From Halicephalobus mephisto (Eukaryota > Nematoda > Chromadorea > Rhabditida > Panagrolaimidae), in NCBI GenBank assembly GCA_009193035.1, contig SWDT01000063.1, positions 62,001 to 126,000 on the forward strand: a stretch of DNA of 64,000 bases. Reading direction: 5' to 3'. The translations under genes and the position numbers were made by a program. The notes under the pieces are model-generated. The model did no database searches. It was not told the origin of the DNA and was given only the letters and a program-made list of their open reading frames with translations. Shown in pieces: positions 11,101-24,470 of this stretch. Within the stretch, counting starts at the first letter, position 1, and each line of letters starts with the position of its first letter.

Positions 11101-14100
11101 GCTTGATGCTAAATTGGAAGGATTATTAAGAGAATGGAACAAATGTGTTGATGTTGTTTTTTCTGTATATCCTGTTGATGGTAGTCTTCTTACTTGGACA
11201 ATTGAATGGTTAGATGATACATGGAGACAACCAACGATTAATTTTGCATCTAGATTTCCGAATGCTTTTCCTCTTACAGATGCGGCATCGTTGAATTTGA
11301 ATTTATATACATTTAATCCGTTTAATCCTATTTATACAGAAGTTGCACAAAGACATTCTCCAGAACCTATTGATTTAGAAGTTGTGGAAAGTATGATTAA
11401 TCGACATCAAGAAGAAATTCCAAAAAATACTGTACATTTATTGACAAGTCATCTTAATGGATCGTTGAATTTGTGGGATTTGACAATGGAAGAAGGATGT
11501 GCATTTACTCATATTTTAAATATTGTTCATAAATCTAGAATGTGTGGTCATAGATTTCATATTTCGAAAGTTATTGCACATCCTGTATTGCCTCTTTTAC
11601 TGACAGCTAGTCATTCATCTAAACAAGAACGAAAAAATGATGAATCTGAATTAATTCTTTGGAAAGTATCTCCTGTTAGTCCACTTTGTAAAAGTGGTGG
11701 TGTTAGAGAACTTGCTCGATTAACAAGTGATTCTCCTTTTGCATTTGATTGTTTGTCTTGGGTACCAGCTATTTTGCCAAGTTCTACTTTAGGAACAATT
11801 TGTAATTCTCCAAGTTCTTGTTTTATTGCTAGTAATAATGGTCAATTGTGTGTTTATCAAGCTGTTGTTGATGCTCGAGGATTATTAGCAGAATTATATT
11901 CGTCAAAAAATATTGTTCAAAGATCTAATTATTCATCAATGAGTAGCTTAGGAGATATATGTACAATTGAAGAACCTCCAAAATTAAGTGAAACTTTTAA
12001 TGTTGTATCAACTCAATCAACGGCAAAACCTGGATGTGTTTTATTTTTGGAATATGTTGAAAATTCTCAACATATATCGACAGAAATGCTGATGTTACAT
12101 GTTTTTAATGAAGAATTGGCTATTAATAATCGGGATATTAATTCTGATCATCCTGAACAACAAAATTCTCTTGTTATTGATAGATCTAAAAGTTCAACAT
12201 TTTCAGATAATTATTTTATTGTTATGGTTGTAAAAACTGGAACAGAAGATAGATTAAGAATGTGGTCATTAAATGTTTCTGCACAAATTCCAATTCCTAT
12301 TAAAAATTATATAGATGATGATGAAACAAAAAATGATAATTTTGATGAAAAAAATTTTTATCCAACAGCAACAATTAATCCACCATCTGCAGCAAAACTT
12401 TCAATAACTTCAACAATGATATATGATAAAAAAATAGAATTACCGAAAAATGTTCGTGTTATTTCTTGTGTTGTTGCTGCGGGTCATTTACCTTCAGCAA
12501 GTTTATATCCTGCATGTAGAGCACCGTATTTATTAACAATATCTTGTACGGATGATCATATAAGATTTTTAAGATGTTGTTCGAATATTTCTTCTGATGG
12601 AAATTTAAATTATGAATGGAATACATGGAAAATGATAAGTGATGATATTAATAGTGATTTAGAACTTGATGGAGAAATTTATGCTATTTCAAGTGCTCAT
12701 AGTGGTAGATTTGCGACTGCTTATAAAAGTTTAGATTCAAATTTTATTAAAAATAATACTACTTTGACTCAAGATTTAAAAGTAGCAGTATTTGAATGTG
12801 AATCATCTGGTGGTGTTGAATGGCTTCAAGAAGATTCGTTTGATGTTGAAAAATATGTTACTGAAACAGCTGGAACAAAAAATTTATTAACAAGTTTTGA
12901 AAGAACAATTGATGATCATTTTAATAATGGATTATCTATTAATGAAAAAATTCGTCGATTTGTTCGATTAGATTGGGTTAGTGCAGAAGATGGATCACAT
13001 ATATTAACTGTTGGAATTGGACATACAATATATTTATTTGCTCAAGTTTCACGTGATATTGCTCAACAAAATATTGTTATGATGAAAGAAAATGAACCAA
13101 GATCACGAGGAAGATTACGTAAAGCTTCATCACTTGTTAGTACAATTCATTGTTCAAATAAGTTTGTTCATTGGATGTGTATTAGAATTTTGAAACTTGA
13201 ATCAGCAGATGGTTTACCACCACTTCCAACAACAATGAGTTGGGTTAGAGATGGTATGCTTATTATTGGTTTACATAGTGAAATGAGAATTTATAATCAA
13301 TGGAATCCGATAACTAAATTAGAAGAAATAACAGCTAAAGGGGACATTATTGATGGACATAATCATGAAAATGAAGATAATTTTGGAATGACAGCTAAAA
13401 CATCAATGAATATAAGTCGATCACATTCGGTACTTGAACAACTTCAAAAAAAAGTAAAACATGATGCTTCTGGTAATAAAATGATGAAAGAAATTATTTC
13501 AAAAATATTTTCTCCTATACATGGTAATGAAATTAATCAATTGAATCAAAAAGATGAAGTTTTATTAAATGCATTAAGTGATGAAGGACTTTTTGAAGCT
13601 TCTAGATTAGCAAATCCGATGTTACCTCAATATCATCCGAAACAATTAATGGAAATGCTTAATTCAGGAAAAACGAAAAGAGTTAAAGCAATTCTTCTTC
13701 ATATGATTAAAACATTAAAACGAAGGAATCAAGGTGGAGGAAATGCTTTACAAAGAGCAGCATCTTTTAGAATGATGAATAGTATGAGTGTTGATGCATC
13801 TGAATCACAATTACAAACTCAAAAATCTATACAAATACCTGAAGATGATAATGTTGATTTTGGAGAATTTGGAAATATTCCTCCATTACCGTTTTGTGCT
13901 TTATTGGAAGCTGATGAAAGTGTTAGTGGAGAAGAAAAAGCGGCAAATATTAATAGTACAGAAAAAGGTTATGATTCATTATTTGCTGCAGATAATGATG
14001 ATGAAGATTTGGATGATATGTTGGAAGAAGATGGATTGTCACGTAGAAGTCGTTCTAGATGTTCATCTAGTGCTAGTATAGATCAACCATCTGTAATGAA

Positions 14101-17100
14101 AAATGTTGATGTTACATTTACAGCAAGACATTGTAGAATATTAACGGAAATGTTAACTCATATGCATTTACCAGGACTTTCTAGTGTTGATCAAATGCAT
14201 GTTCTTAGTATTGCAGATACATTAAGTCATTTTTCGGCTACAAGTATTGATAGACTTGTTCAAGCAAATGCAGCTCTTAAAGCTAGTCAACCAGTTAATT
14301 CAACAGATATAACTGGTGTTGGATATGGTAATAGTAATAATTCTGGAATGGAATCAGTTGATGATTGTGGTCTTAGATTTTTAATGGCAATGAAACAACA
14401 TGAATATTTAATGAAATGTTTACCATTAAAACAACGTCAAATTATGAAAACAAAAGGATTATCAACATCACATATTATTTGGGCTTTTCATTCAGATACA
14501 GAAACAGAATTATTAAATGCTATACCTGGTTGTCAAAAAGGTCAAGAAACATGGGAAGAATTAAGATCATTTGGTGTTGCATGGTGGTTGAAAAATACTA
14601 ATACCCTTAGGGGTTGTGTTGAAAGAATGGCAAAATCTGCATTTCAACAAAAAAATGATCCTATGGATGCTGCATTGTATTATTTAGCATTAAAAAAAAA
14701 GAATGTACTTACTCATTTATTTAAAAATATTAATAATCAAAAAATGGCAGATTTTTTTAGAGAAGATTTTTTACAAGAAAAATGGCAAAAAGCAGCATTA
14801 AAAAATGCATTTGTATTGATGAGTAAACAGAGATTTGTTCATGCAGCAGCTTTTTTTTTACTTGGTGGATGTTTGAAAGATGCACTTCAAACTATTCTTA
14901 GAAGATTAAATGATTTTCAACTTGCTATGGTTATTTTGAAAATTTATGAATCAGATACAGAAAGTCAAAATAATTATATGTGTGAATTATTATGTAGTGA
15001 AATTTTGGGAATAGATTCAACAGAAGCAAAAAATTTTTCTTTTAATTATTCTAGTGATTATGGTAGTGGTTATGGTTCGCCTCATGGTGGTAAACCATGT
15101 CAAGATCCATTTCAAAGATCAATGGCTTATTGGTTGATTAAAAATTATTCTAAATCTGCAGCTACATTACTTGATGAAGCAAATAAAGATTCGTTTTCAG
15201 TTCAAGGAGGATTTACAGGTTGTTCATTATCAGATATATTTAATTTGTATTGGTTTCTTCGAAAACATCCATTAGTTACTAGACAAAGACTTACAAATGC
15301 AGGTATTCAAATTGGAAGTACAGAAAAATTTTTACAACTTGCGAAAGAATTGGAATCAAGAGTTACACCAAGTGAAAGAAGATTATTTTTTAGAACAGCA
15401 TCTGTTCATATGGCATCTGGATGTCCGTTATTAGCATTGGATGTACTTCTTAGATTACCGAAACAACTTGGAGCTTTTTTACCTGATGATGGAGATTTAG
15501 CTGGATCTCTTGTTGGAGCAATTGATAATTGTTCACAAAAACAAGGAGAATCAGTGAATGATTTTGATTGGTCTGCTCCGAGTAAAGTAAAAGAAGAAGA
15601 ATTGAAACTTGAATGGTCTGATGATGATGATAAAAGTGAAATAAAAGAAGAAAAGTCAAATATTGTGGATAATATTAAAAATGAAAATGAAAATTTATCA
15701 GAAACGAAATGTATTGATTTTATTGCGCAACATTTGAAATTTGTAGCGGCATTGAGAGTATTTATGAATGAACTTTCGACATTGGCAAGTGGATTTGAAG
15801 TTGATGGAGGACAACTTCGATTTGAACTTTTTCGATGGCTAGAAAAAGAATGTGTTGTTCTTAGAGATATATGTGATTATCAGATGGATATTACATTGAA
15901 TACTTCAGGTCAAATAACTGATCTTGAAGAAATTTCAGAATTACAACATATTACTTTAAGTGATCTTAATGAAGATCAAAGTAGTTATGGTAGATCAGCT
16001 CATCATCGTCGGACTTGGCTTTATGCTCATCAGAAATTAATTAGAACTTTTACTTCTTATTGTGCTCTACATGAAGCGACAAATTATCGATTAACTTCGG
16101 TATTGATGGAATTGTTGTTGTTATTACTGGAATTACAACAAGATAAAAATATGTGGTGTCAAAGTGGAGATAAAATATCTCCATTTCCACTTCTTGTTGG
16201 ATCTTTGTCATCTTGTAGAATGTTTTTATCTTCTCCTCTTAATTTTATTGAAAATCAAACAAATGATTTACTTTTGACAATTGTTGAATTTTGTGAACCT
16301 TTGGGATTTGGATTATCAGTACCGAAAGTTTATGAATTATATAATCTTTGTCAAGGACTTTCGTCATGTGTTTATCAATCGTTAACTGATATTGATAATT
16401 TTTCTGTTTTTGATAATTCAGAAGGAACAGGGTAAGTTTAATTTTTTTTTTTTAAATTTAAAATTATTTTTATATTATTAAAAATTAAAATAGATTTGTT
16501 TAATAGTTTTATTTTTGTTTAAAATATTAAAAAATTGTTTTAAAATAGAATTAGTTTGTTATATTTAACCCTTAATATACCAAGCGGGGTCCCTGGAGGA
16601 CCCCAGAAGGCGATTTTTTGTTATAGTTCTTTAACTATAACAGCTAATTTGTTTATCTTTTTTGTATGTGTCCTTCATGAGCCTAAGATATACATCGTGT
16701 AATCAGACCTATATAATGTTCATTAAAAATATTTAAAAAATTTAAAATTTCGCTGAGATCCATGGTATTCCATTGATGGACGAAAAAAGTATTTTTGGCT
16801 CTAACTTTTTTATATGAAGAGCTATAAAATTTATTTTTTGTACATAACTAGAGTAGTTTATAACTCATCTTTTGACGCTGAAATTGTCCTTAGGGGGCGC
16901 CCCCTGCGGAAATTATATAAACTCGGAGAAGGTTCTCCATACAAAATTTTGCCTTAAAAAGTCTTAATTTTTTTACGTTTTGCGTTCAGTTTGTTTGAGA
17001 AGCCACTTGGGATTCTAAAATTTCACTAAAACACAGAGCTTTAAGTGGATAATAGCTTTCACAGTCCAAAAATTTTATCCCCAATATGCGATTTTTGCCC

Positions 17101-20100
17101 CTATGAGGCTGATAAGGGTTAATCATCAAAAAGCTATCAAAAATTCCTTAAATCTGTACGTAAGTTACACTAACTGCTTTTTGAAAATCACAAAAGCGTT
17201 TCTCAACACCAACTCACTAAGAAGAAGTTTTGGCAGAAATCTCGAAAAATTTTGTATGGAGAACTTTCTCCGATTTGATCTAATTTCCCCAGGGGCGCCC
17301 CCCATGGGGTAGTTATAGTCCTCAAAGATGCCTTTTAAGACACTCTAGTTATTCATAAAAATCTGCCTTACAGCTTTTCGAATAACAAAATTAAAGTCAA
17401 AAATACTATTTTTTTGTACATCCCGTACCTATTGTTGGTTTACTTTTTGTTAATTAAATTAATATACAAAATAGTAACGCTTGAATCACTAACGTATGTG
17501 TTAATCAATCCAAAAAGCATAATTTGAGTCATCTAATGCATCAAACAATTGAGTAATTTTAAAAAAACCGTGGGGTCCTGTGAGGACCCCAGCTTGGTAA
17601 ACAACGTTGATGGGAGAGGGTTGGTATATTAAGGGTTAATAGTTTTATTTTTAAAAATTAAAAAAAAAGAAAAAATACTGATTTGAATGATAAAAAGGAA
17701 AATATGGCTAGAAAAATTCATAAAAAAGTTGTTATCGGGTCAATGTTTTTTGATCTTTTTTGGTAAAAAGACTAAACTGGTCAGGAATCTGTACAAAGAG
17801 ATGATTTTTGGTAAATTTGTCTAGAGAACTGGCCGTGTACTCTCGACACGACTTTGACAAATTTTTTAAAAATTTTTTTGACGCACGTTTTTAGTTGTTT
17901 CTGGGCCTAAATTTCGAATAACTTATTATTTATTTTATATAATTTAGTTGATAATAACTTTAAATGTTTTTTCAGGAATATCAATCGCCGCTATAATTCG
18001 ATTTCTTCCGATGATATCAATGTCATTTCGCAACCATGTCGATGGCCAGGTGTTCAAAGCTTTATATCCTTGCTTGAGTGCGAAAAAGATGAAGATACCC
18101 CGAATCTACAGTATTTGATTGCTGAATGCTTTGTTGCAGTTACAATGTCATTGTTTTGCTACTCTTTTAGTCTTTTTGATTCTAGATGGCTTTTCCGGTT
18201 ATCTGCTCATGAGATTAATGCAAATAGTTTTGGAATTATTTTTGGTGGTGCTGGAGAACATAAATTACGACCTCCACGTCCTCCACCACCGAATGCTTCT
18301 GTAGCTCAAGGTGACGCAATTAGAGCTAAACTTCATGCGCGTGTGTTTGGATCAGGACATACAGCGGATTCACGTCGTCAAGAATCAAATGTTCATGATG
18401 GGAATATTTCTTGTTGGGTACCACCAAAAAAACATATATTCCAATTTTATGCAGAAAAAGTTGAATTACATGAAGATTCCGAAGATTGTGATTATGATTC
18501 AGATGATACTCAATCGAATGTATCTATTGATGATGATGAAATTACTCGTGATGATGAACCTAGGGCTCATGATAATCCTAAAAGTTATGCTTGGCATTTG
18601 ATGCGTCTTGCATTGGCCATTCAACAACTTCATCGATTGAAACAGTTTTTACAACTTTTAGGAATTGATTTAAATGGTAAGAAAGTTTTATATAAAATTT
18701 ATTAATATATGGATTTTTAGATATTGCAAGTACTTTACCGAAAGTGAATAATGTGTTAAAACTTCTTGAAAAATGGATTGAACAACTTCAACAAACATTG
18801 GATAGTTTTCCCGGTGGTTGTTCAGATACATTTTTACCAAATCCGTTTATTGAACCAGAATCGTCATTACAGAATGCTCCACTTCTTCGGAAATATAGAT
18901 CATTAATTGAGAAGGGTAATACACCATTTGAATATGATGCTAAAGGAGTTTTGCCAGTTCGACGACTTTGGTCGTATTTGGTTAGACAAGAACACTTGTC
19001 AGCTCACTTTATTCGTTATATATTTGAAAAACAAGGGATTAAAGAACAACCGAAGGATTCAACAACTGGAGCTACGCCAAATTTGTCGAATCAACCGTTG
19101 ATTAAAATTATGCATCGTGAACAAGAAGCTATTATTGCTTTTGCGTGTAATAATGTGAAACCAAGTTGGATTGCATTGTCGAATGGAAGGGAAATTCAAG
19201 AGATGAGTTTAGAACCATTATTTGAAGAACAACAAATTTTATCTAGTTCGAGAACATCGTATTTGAATAATAGAGTTGCTTTGGATATTGCCTTGGAGAA
19301 AACTGCAAGAGATACTCTGAAGAATAATGATGATTATCAAGTTTTACTTGATGGGAAAATTAAAACAAATGCATCTTTTGTAAGTTTTTAGATGATATTT
19401 TAAAAACTATACTTTAGTATATTGTAATATTTCTTTTATTAACTTATTTAAAAATCAAAATTTTAATCAACTGATTTTTTCATACAGATTACACCTTTTA
19501 TACTTGATAGAAGTCGAGTTGCATTGCCTAAGGTATTTATTCAATGATCGGCTTGTTTTGTGTTTGTTGATGGTGCGATTCTGTTCTTTATATATAGTGT
19601 TTTGTGTTTAAAGTTGTTATATTGAAAGTTATTGAATAATTATTTTTTTACAGTTACGAAAACGTCCATCTAGTGGAGTTCGAAGATTAGAACCACATCC
19701 TTCACTTCCATATTGTAAGTTTTTTTAGAATCTTTAGTGTTTTGAAATATATTATTTTAGATGTAAGTGGTAGTTCTGATGGATCTATTTATCTTTGGGA
19801 ATGGGGATTAGAACAGCCGTTATTTACTGCTAGAACTGCTGGACAATATGCAAAAGTTACAAAATTGGCATTTTCTTTAAATGGAAACAAATTTGCTGCT
19901 GTTGATGGTGATGGTCTTTTATGTATTTGGCAGGCTACACAGAGTGTAATTGTTAGGAAACCGTACTTTGTAAGAATTTTGTATGACGTGAATTTTATTA
20001 TTTGTACTTTTTTAGAATCAAAAATGTCACACAAAAGCAGCTGCTGATGTTAAATTTTTGGGACAAACAAGTTCATTATTGGTTACTGTTGGACATAGTT

Positions 20101-20634
20101 CTGGTGATGCAAATGTCTCACTTTGGGATACTCTGATGCCATCATCGAAAACGACTGTTCATTCATTTATTGGACATACTGATGGTGCTATGTGCGTTGG
20201 ATACTTGCCTAATTCTCAAACAATCGTCTCTGGAGGTCGGCATGGTGATGTTTGTCTTTGGGATATTAGACAAAGACAACTTCGAACAACTATTAAAGCG
20301 TTTGATTCGGCTTCTGTTGTGAAAGCACTATGTGTGGATCCTAATGGCGATTACTTTATTGTTGGATCAAGTGATGGGGATATTAAGGTATGTGTTTTGT
20401 TTTTTTATGATTAATGATTGATGGTTATAGGTATATAACGGTGATGTAAATCCTGTTCAACTTTATAATTATCCTGGTGAACATGCTGCCAGAGGAGGTT
20501 TTAGTCTTAGACAAGTTGGAGTTCAAGGAGTTCAACAATTAGCTGTTGATCCAGGTATGAGATTATTCTCATGTGGCGCCGATTGTTCTCTTAAATTTCG
20601 CCCTCTTTCCTCGGTTGTGCAAACTTACGGTTAA
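8120..20634 (+). CDS. rbc-1: Rabconnectin-3 alpha / DmX-like WD40 protein, about 2,995 aa
   Basis: Thirteen exons: 8120-8206, 8729-8857, 8904-9161, 9699-10153, 10197-10345, 10773-16431, 17976-18676, 18721-19379, 19488-19532, 19654-19714, 19761-19969, 20016-20387, 20431-20634. The N terminus (MSVHQVITGALNSGENSFSI) matches the DMXL start. N-terminal WD repeats (FSPDGTLFATCGEKDNLVKI) are followed by a long acidic/Ser-rich middle, a Rav1-type core around residue 1630 (VAWWLKNTNTLRGCVERMAK), and C-terminal WD40 repeats (SDGSIYLWEW, GDANVSLWDT, GRHGDVCLWDI). DMXL/Rav1 proteins work with WDR7/Rav2-type partners to assemble and regulate the V-ATPase on vesicles, and in neurons sit on synaptic vesicles. 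Length fits the family. Oddities: intron 2 would be GC-AG, exon 6 is 5.66 kb with extreme A/T-ending codons, and intron 6 carries a transposon. Family call is firm; the C. elegans name is by resemblance. Confidence 0.93.
8215..8720. repeat. Degenerate catatatgga/ttcatatatgaa repeat array in rbc-1 intron 1
   Basis: About 20 imperfect units of roughly 22-28 bp built around the palindrome-like core ttcatatatgaa or tcatatatgga, spaced by short unique sequence (for example ggaaattattcatatatgaa). The array fills nearly the whole 522-nt intron between exons 1 and 2. Confidence 0.75.
10346..10772. other. rbc-1 intron 5, AT-rich
   Basis: A 427-nt intron. Its second half repeats phrases like aataattatcaatatagttaat three or four times. 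Nothing coding. Confidence 0.6.
16569..17635. mobile_element. PiggyBac-type non-autonomous element in rbc-1 intron 6
   Basis: The element is flanked by TTAA on both sides (16565-16568, 17636-17639) and ends in a perfect 15-bp inverted repeat CCCTTAATATACCAA. TTAA target duplication with CCCT-starting ends is the signature of the piggyBac superfamily. Just inside each end is a GC-rich hairpin (ggggtccctggaggacccc and ggggtcctgtgaggacccc). Much of the interior is also inverted: a gggggcgccccctg block and a tctccatacaaaatttt block on the left reappear as complements on the right, so the whole unit could fold back. It carries no transposase. It lies in intron 16432-17975 and should be removed by splicing. 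Confidence 0.88.
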
Positions 20635-20931
20635 TTATTAACTAGTTCACTTGGTGTAGTTACAGTGCTTTCGTTAGCTTTGGAGTATTCCTGGTCATGT
20701 AAAGAAATTAAATAGTATAATTATGATACTATATGCCATGGAGGTGGATAGTGTTCCATGACCGTTTTAATTTTATTCGTACTTTTAACTCCAAAAAACG
20801 GAGTAAAATATTTCAATATTTTAATAGAATCTTTTCTGAAGGATTCTAGTCGTTATTTATGGAAATAAATTATCTGATTTAAAACAATGATGACTTGCGT
20901 AAAAATATGTTGATGGAGAAACGTGAGATTG
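20635..20931. terminator. Convergent 3' ends of rbc-1 and the minus-strand neighbour
   Basis: 297 bp between two convergent stop codons. An AATAAA-like signal on the plus strand (ggaaataaatt, near 20860) could serve rbc-1 or be part of the overlap of two 3' UTRs. Nothing else is apparent. Confidence 0.4.
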
Positions 20932-22814
20932 TCAGTTCCGTTCTGACATTTTAGAACTTGGAGTTGATGGAGTTTGTAAATGTAGACTGGAGCTTATATT
21001 TCCTAGTTTGTCATTCCATTCTTTAGTAAGTTGGAATGTAAGATTTGACATTATTCCACATATATGATCATTGTATGGACTTGGTGGTTCTGAATTTACT
21101 GTTTTGTATAATGCAGGGTCTCGACGAGATTTTTCATGTCCGAGAAAATCTCTATACCTCTTAACCTCCTGAAGTGGTCATACTTGAATTTAAGAGTTTT
21201 GAAATAAAAACGTACATCATTTAATTCGTCAAGTCTTCTGCTTATTTGGTCCAAATTTTTTCTGGAGTTGTCGCAATCCTGAAAAATGATTGTTATAAAT
21301 TCATTATGCAAAAAAAAAAATGAAAAAAAGAAAATTATAAAATAAATTATAAAATTATAAAATTATAAAATTATAAAATTATAAAATTATAAAATTATAA
21401 AATTATAAAATTATAAAATTATAAAATTATAAAATTATAAAATTATAAAATTATAAAATTATAAAATTATAAAATTATAAAATTATAAAATTATAAAATA
21501 AATTATAAAATTTATAATAGTAAGATTCCGTGGGAGGTTATAGAATTTTTAAAAATATAGTGGGAATTTTTAAGAATATTATGAATATTTGTTGAAAATT
21601 TTTAGGATTGTTTTCAAATCTTTGGAATCTTCCAGAATCCAAGAAATTTCGGAAGTTTTCATTTTTGGAGAATTTTTAAAAAGTAAAAAAAAGAGATTTT
21701 CAAATTTTATGTAATTTCTGAAATATTTTAAAATTTTCTAAAAATTTAAAAAAGTCCACAAAATACTGTAGAAAATTTCAAAATTCTCCAATATTTTATA
21801 AGTTTTTTGAATTTTTCAGAATCCAGAAAAATTTTCGGAAATTTTTTATTTTTTAAAATTTTTTTGGAATTTTATGAATTTTTGGAACATTTTAGATTTT
21901 TTCCAAGATTTGAAGAATTCTATAGATTCTTCCAAAATCCAATAACCGATTCTGCAATTGTGCAACATTTTATGAAATTTCAAAAATTTTAAAATTTTTA
22001 CACATATCCGAATTCAAAAATTTCGAAATTCTCTGAAATTTTAGAACTTTGAACCGGAAAAATTTCATAGTATTATTTATTTAAATTTTAGAGAAATGTA
22101 ATTTAATGAACTTTGTTTATTTTGAATAATTTTGGTTTAATTTTCTTTATAAATCTAAACATCCAAGTGGCTCGCATTTCGTCTTGGAGTTTTCACGCGT
22201 CTTTGTCGTGTGAAAAATGAGAATTTTTGAGTAAAATAATATGAATTCTGGTTCTTGAGTCGGTCCTAACTTCCATCTTTCCAGAAAAACCGCATATTTC
22301 GAAACTTGTAAAAAATAAAAAAAATGTGCATAGAACCGTCAAAATTTAAAAATTATTTTGATTAATTAAAAACTAAACTTACTTTGATGACTTTATCCAC
22401 AGCTCGGATTTGATCCTCGATCGTTTGCGGAATCGGATTTGAGCCGTTTATCATGACAGAAGTGGATGAGACTCCAGAATGCGGACACTGCCGCTCTTGG
22501 GTACTGTAGTGATAACAGCAAAAATTTTGTGATTGCTCAAATCCGTTATTTGACGAATTTTCAATTGTGGAAGAAGCTGCTATCCAACTGCCGCTGGCAC
22601 TTGTGCTGCTGTTAGGAGGAGAGGCTGTGTGGCCGTTAGCGGGCCCCAGAAGTGAACCATTGGACACATGGGCGGAGGACGAATTTCCATGAAAACCAAT
22701 GTTTGTTGAAGACGATGAAGGATTCGGTAAACGAGATCCAAAAACAGATCTACTTCTTACTGTAGATGATCCATCAGATTTAGGTAAAAGAGCATATTTC
22801 TGATGATGATGCAT
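20932..22814 (-). CDS. Unrecognised Ser/Asn-rich protein with a short coiled coil, 243 aa
   Basis: Three exons on the minus strand: 22814-22383, 21278-21216, 21168-20932, in one continuous frame. The first two thirds are low-complexity Ser/Asn/Pro/Gly-rich (for example GSRLPNPSSSSTNIGF) with a small His-rich N terminus. A Cys-containing patch (NFCCYHYSTQERQCPHSG) follows, then an amphipathic stretch running through the splice sites (IEDQIRAVDKVIK, then SRRLDELNDEVKRYRDFLG) that looks like a coiled coil. The tail contains NSEPPSPYND and TPSTPSSKMSERN. I do not recognise the family. The conserved-looking coiled coil suggests a scaffold or adaptor. Upstream exons are possible because an acceptor-like catcatcatcag overlaps the proposed start. 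Confidence 0.65.
21338..21510. repeat. 9-bp microsatellite (ataaaatta)n
   Basis: About 18 perfect consecutive copies of the 9-mer ataaaatta, with slightly broken ends, inside intron 1 of the minus-strand gene. Near-perfect identity implies recent slippage. Confidence 0.95.
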
Positions 22815-24039
22815 ATTATACAATAAAATACAATTTTTTTAGAATTATTAAATTTTTTTTTCTCGTCAATAATAATAATTCTGTAAATATCGTTTAGCCG
22901 CAAGCCCGAAGGCACCAGAAGCACTGGAGTCAGAGCCTCGACATCAGTTTTGAAAGACGTTGAAACTCGCTGAAATTCATTTATTTAAACGTGAAAATTC
23001 CCAACCACGAATAAAAATAAAAATAAAAATAAATTCAAACAATAACTAAAATAAAAAAACAGATCATCAAAAGGATAAAGAAAAGCCGCAAGATTGAAGA
23101 CAGATGAAAATGGCGTCAGTTCAACCGATGCCCAGTTGAGCATGTAAAAAAACGGAAAACAATGAATTCGTCGAGCTCTCTGCGAATATGAAAGTGAATA
23201 CGACGAAATTAGTAAATTTTACGTTTTTTTCTTTTACAAGTTCACCACAAGAACATCAGAATCCGTCTTTTGTATTTCCACCTATGTGGGTCATGGAAAC
23301 CAACACCAGTGTTTAAACAATAGTTTCGGAAAAATAAATTCACAAAAATCAGTTTTTAAGAAATTTTAAACAAAACACAAAATACAATCGATTCTCGATT
23401 TTAGGTAACTCTCGATTTAACGTTACTATCAATTTTACGTAATTCTTAATTTTACGTCACTATCAATTTCACGTAACTCTTAATTTTATGTAATTTTTTT
23501 AGTCCTGGAAAAATATCCTTTAAAATAATATAAATTAATTCTCGATTTAAAGTAATTTTTGTCCGGTTCCTTGGATTACGTTATATCGAGAGTCGACTGT
23601 GTCTTATTACTACAAAAATAAAAATTATCTCGAAACAGATCTCTAGAATCTTCTAGTTGCTTTCAAAATTACCCATTTTAAAGGAAATTAGAAATTTATT
23701 CTGAATTCTGGAAGATCCTAAGTTTTATGAAATTCTTGAAAATTTCGAAATTTCATACAAAATTCGAGAAATTTCCATGGAATCTTAGAAATTAAAAACA
23801 AATATCACCACGAGGCTGAAAAGAGATTTCTAGAATCTTCCAAAAAATTTCCACATTATTTATTTCAGAAAATTCTAAGTTTTTATAACATCATTAAAAG
23901 TTTAAAAACTTTATATTAGATTCCAAAAACTTCCACAGAAATTCCGATAAAAATTGTACATAAGAATTACTACAAAATTATCTTGACAGAATTCTACGAA
24001 TTTTTTAAAACTTTTAATTCCACATATTAATTATAGAAT

Positions 24040-24470
24040 ACTGTAACTATAAAAATACATTAATATAGAATTGTCTCGTCACGGATATTTTGAAACTTTC
24101 TAAAAACTTAAAAAATCTAATAAAATAATAATTATAGAATACTGTAACTATAAAAATACATTAACATAAAATTGTCTCGTCACGAATATTTTGTAATTTT
24201 TTGAAAACTTAACTTAAAAATTTATATAACATAATTATTTAAAAAATATGAATATTAACATAAAATTGTCTCGTCACGGATATTTTGAACTTTTCTAAAA
24301 ACTTAATTTAAAAATTCTAGCAACATAATTATTTAAAAAATATGAATATTAACATAAAATTATCTCGTCACGGATATTTTGAACTTTTCTAAAAACTTAA
24401 AAAATCTAATAATGTAGCTGTTTTAAAAAAATATATTGATATAAAATTGCCTTATTACGAATACTTTAGA
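24040..24470. repeat. Tandem repeat, about 95-115 bp unit, 4-5 copies
   Basis: Units share the phrase aaaattgtctcgtcacggat followed by attttgaacttttctaaaaa and an AT-rich spacer. Copies start at about 24070, 24168, 24262, 24357 and a weaker one at 24443. Units differ by indels and substitutions. Confidence 0.8.

Noticed and set aside
13788..14601. Plus-strand frames within the long rbc-1 exon, and one minus-strand frame at 15450-15659
   Set aside because: Shadows of the rbc-1 coding frame with no motifs.
17103..17312. 69-codon frame inside the piggyBac-type element
   Set aside because: It overlaps the inverted GC-rich block; it has no transposase motifs and is probably chance.
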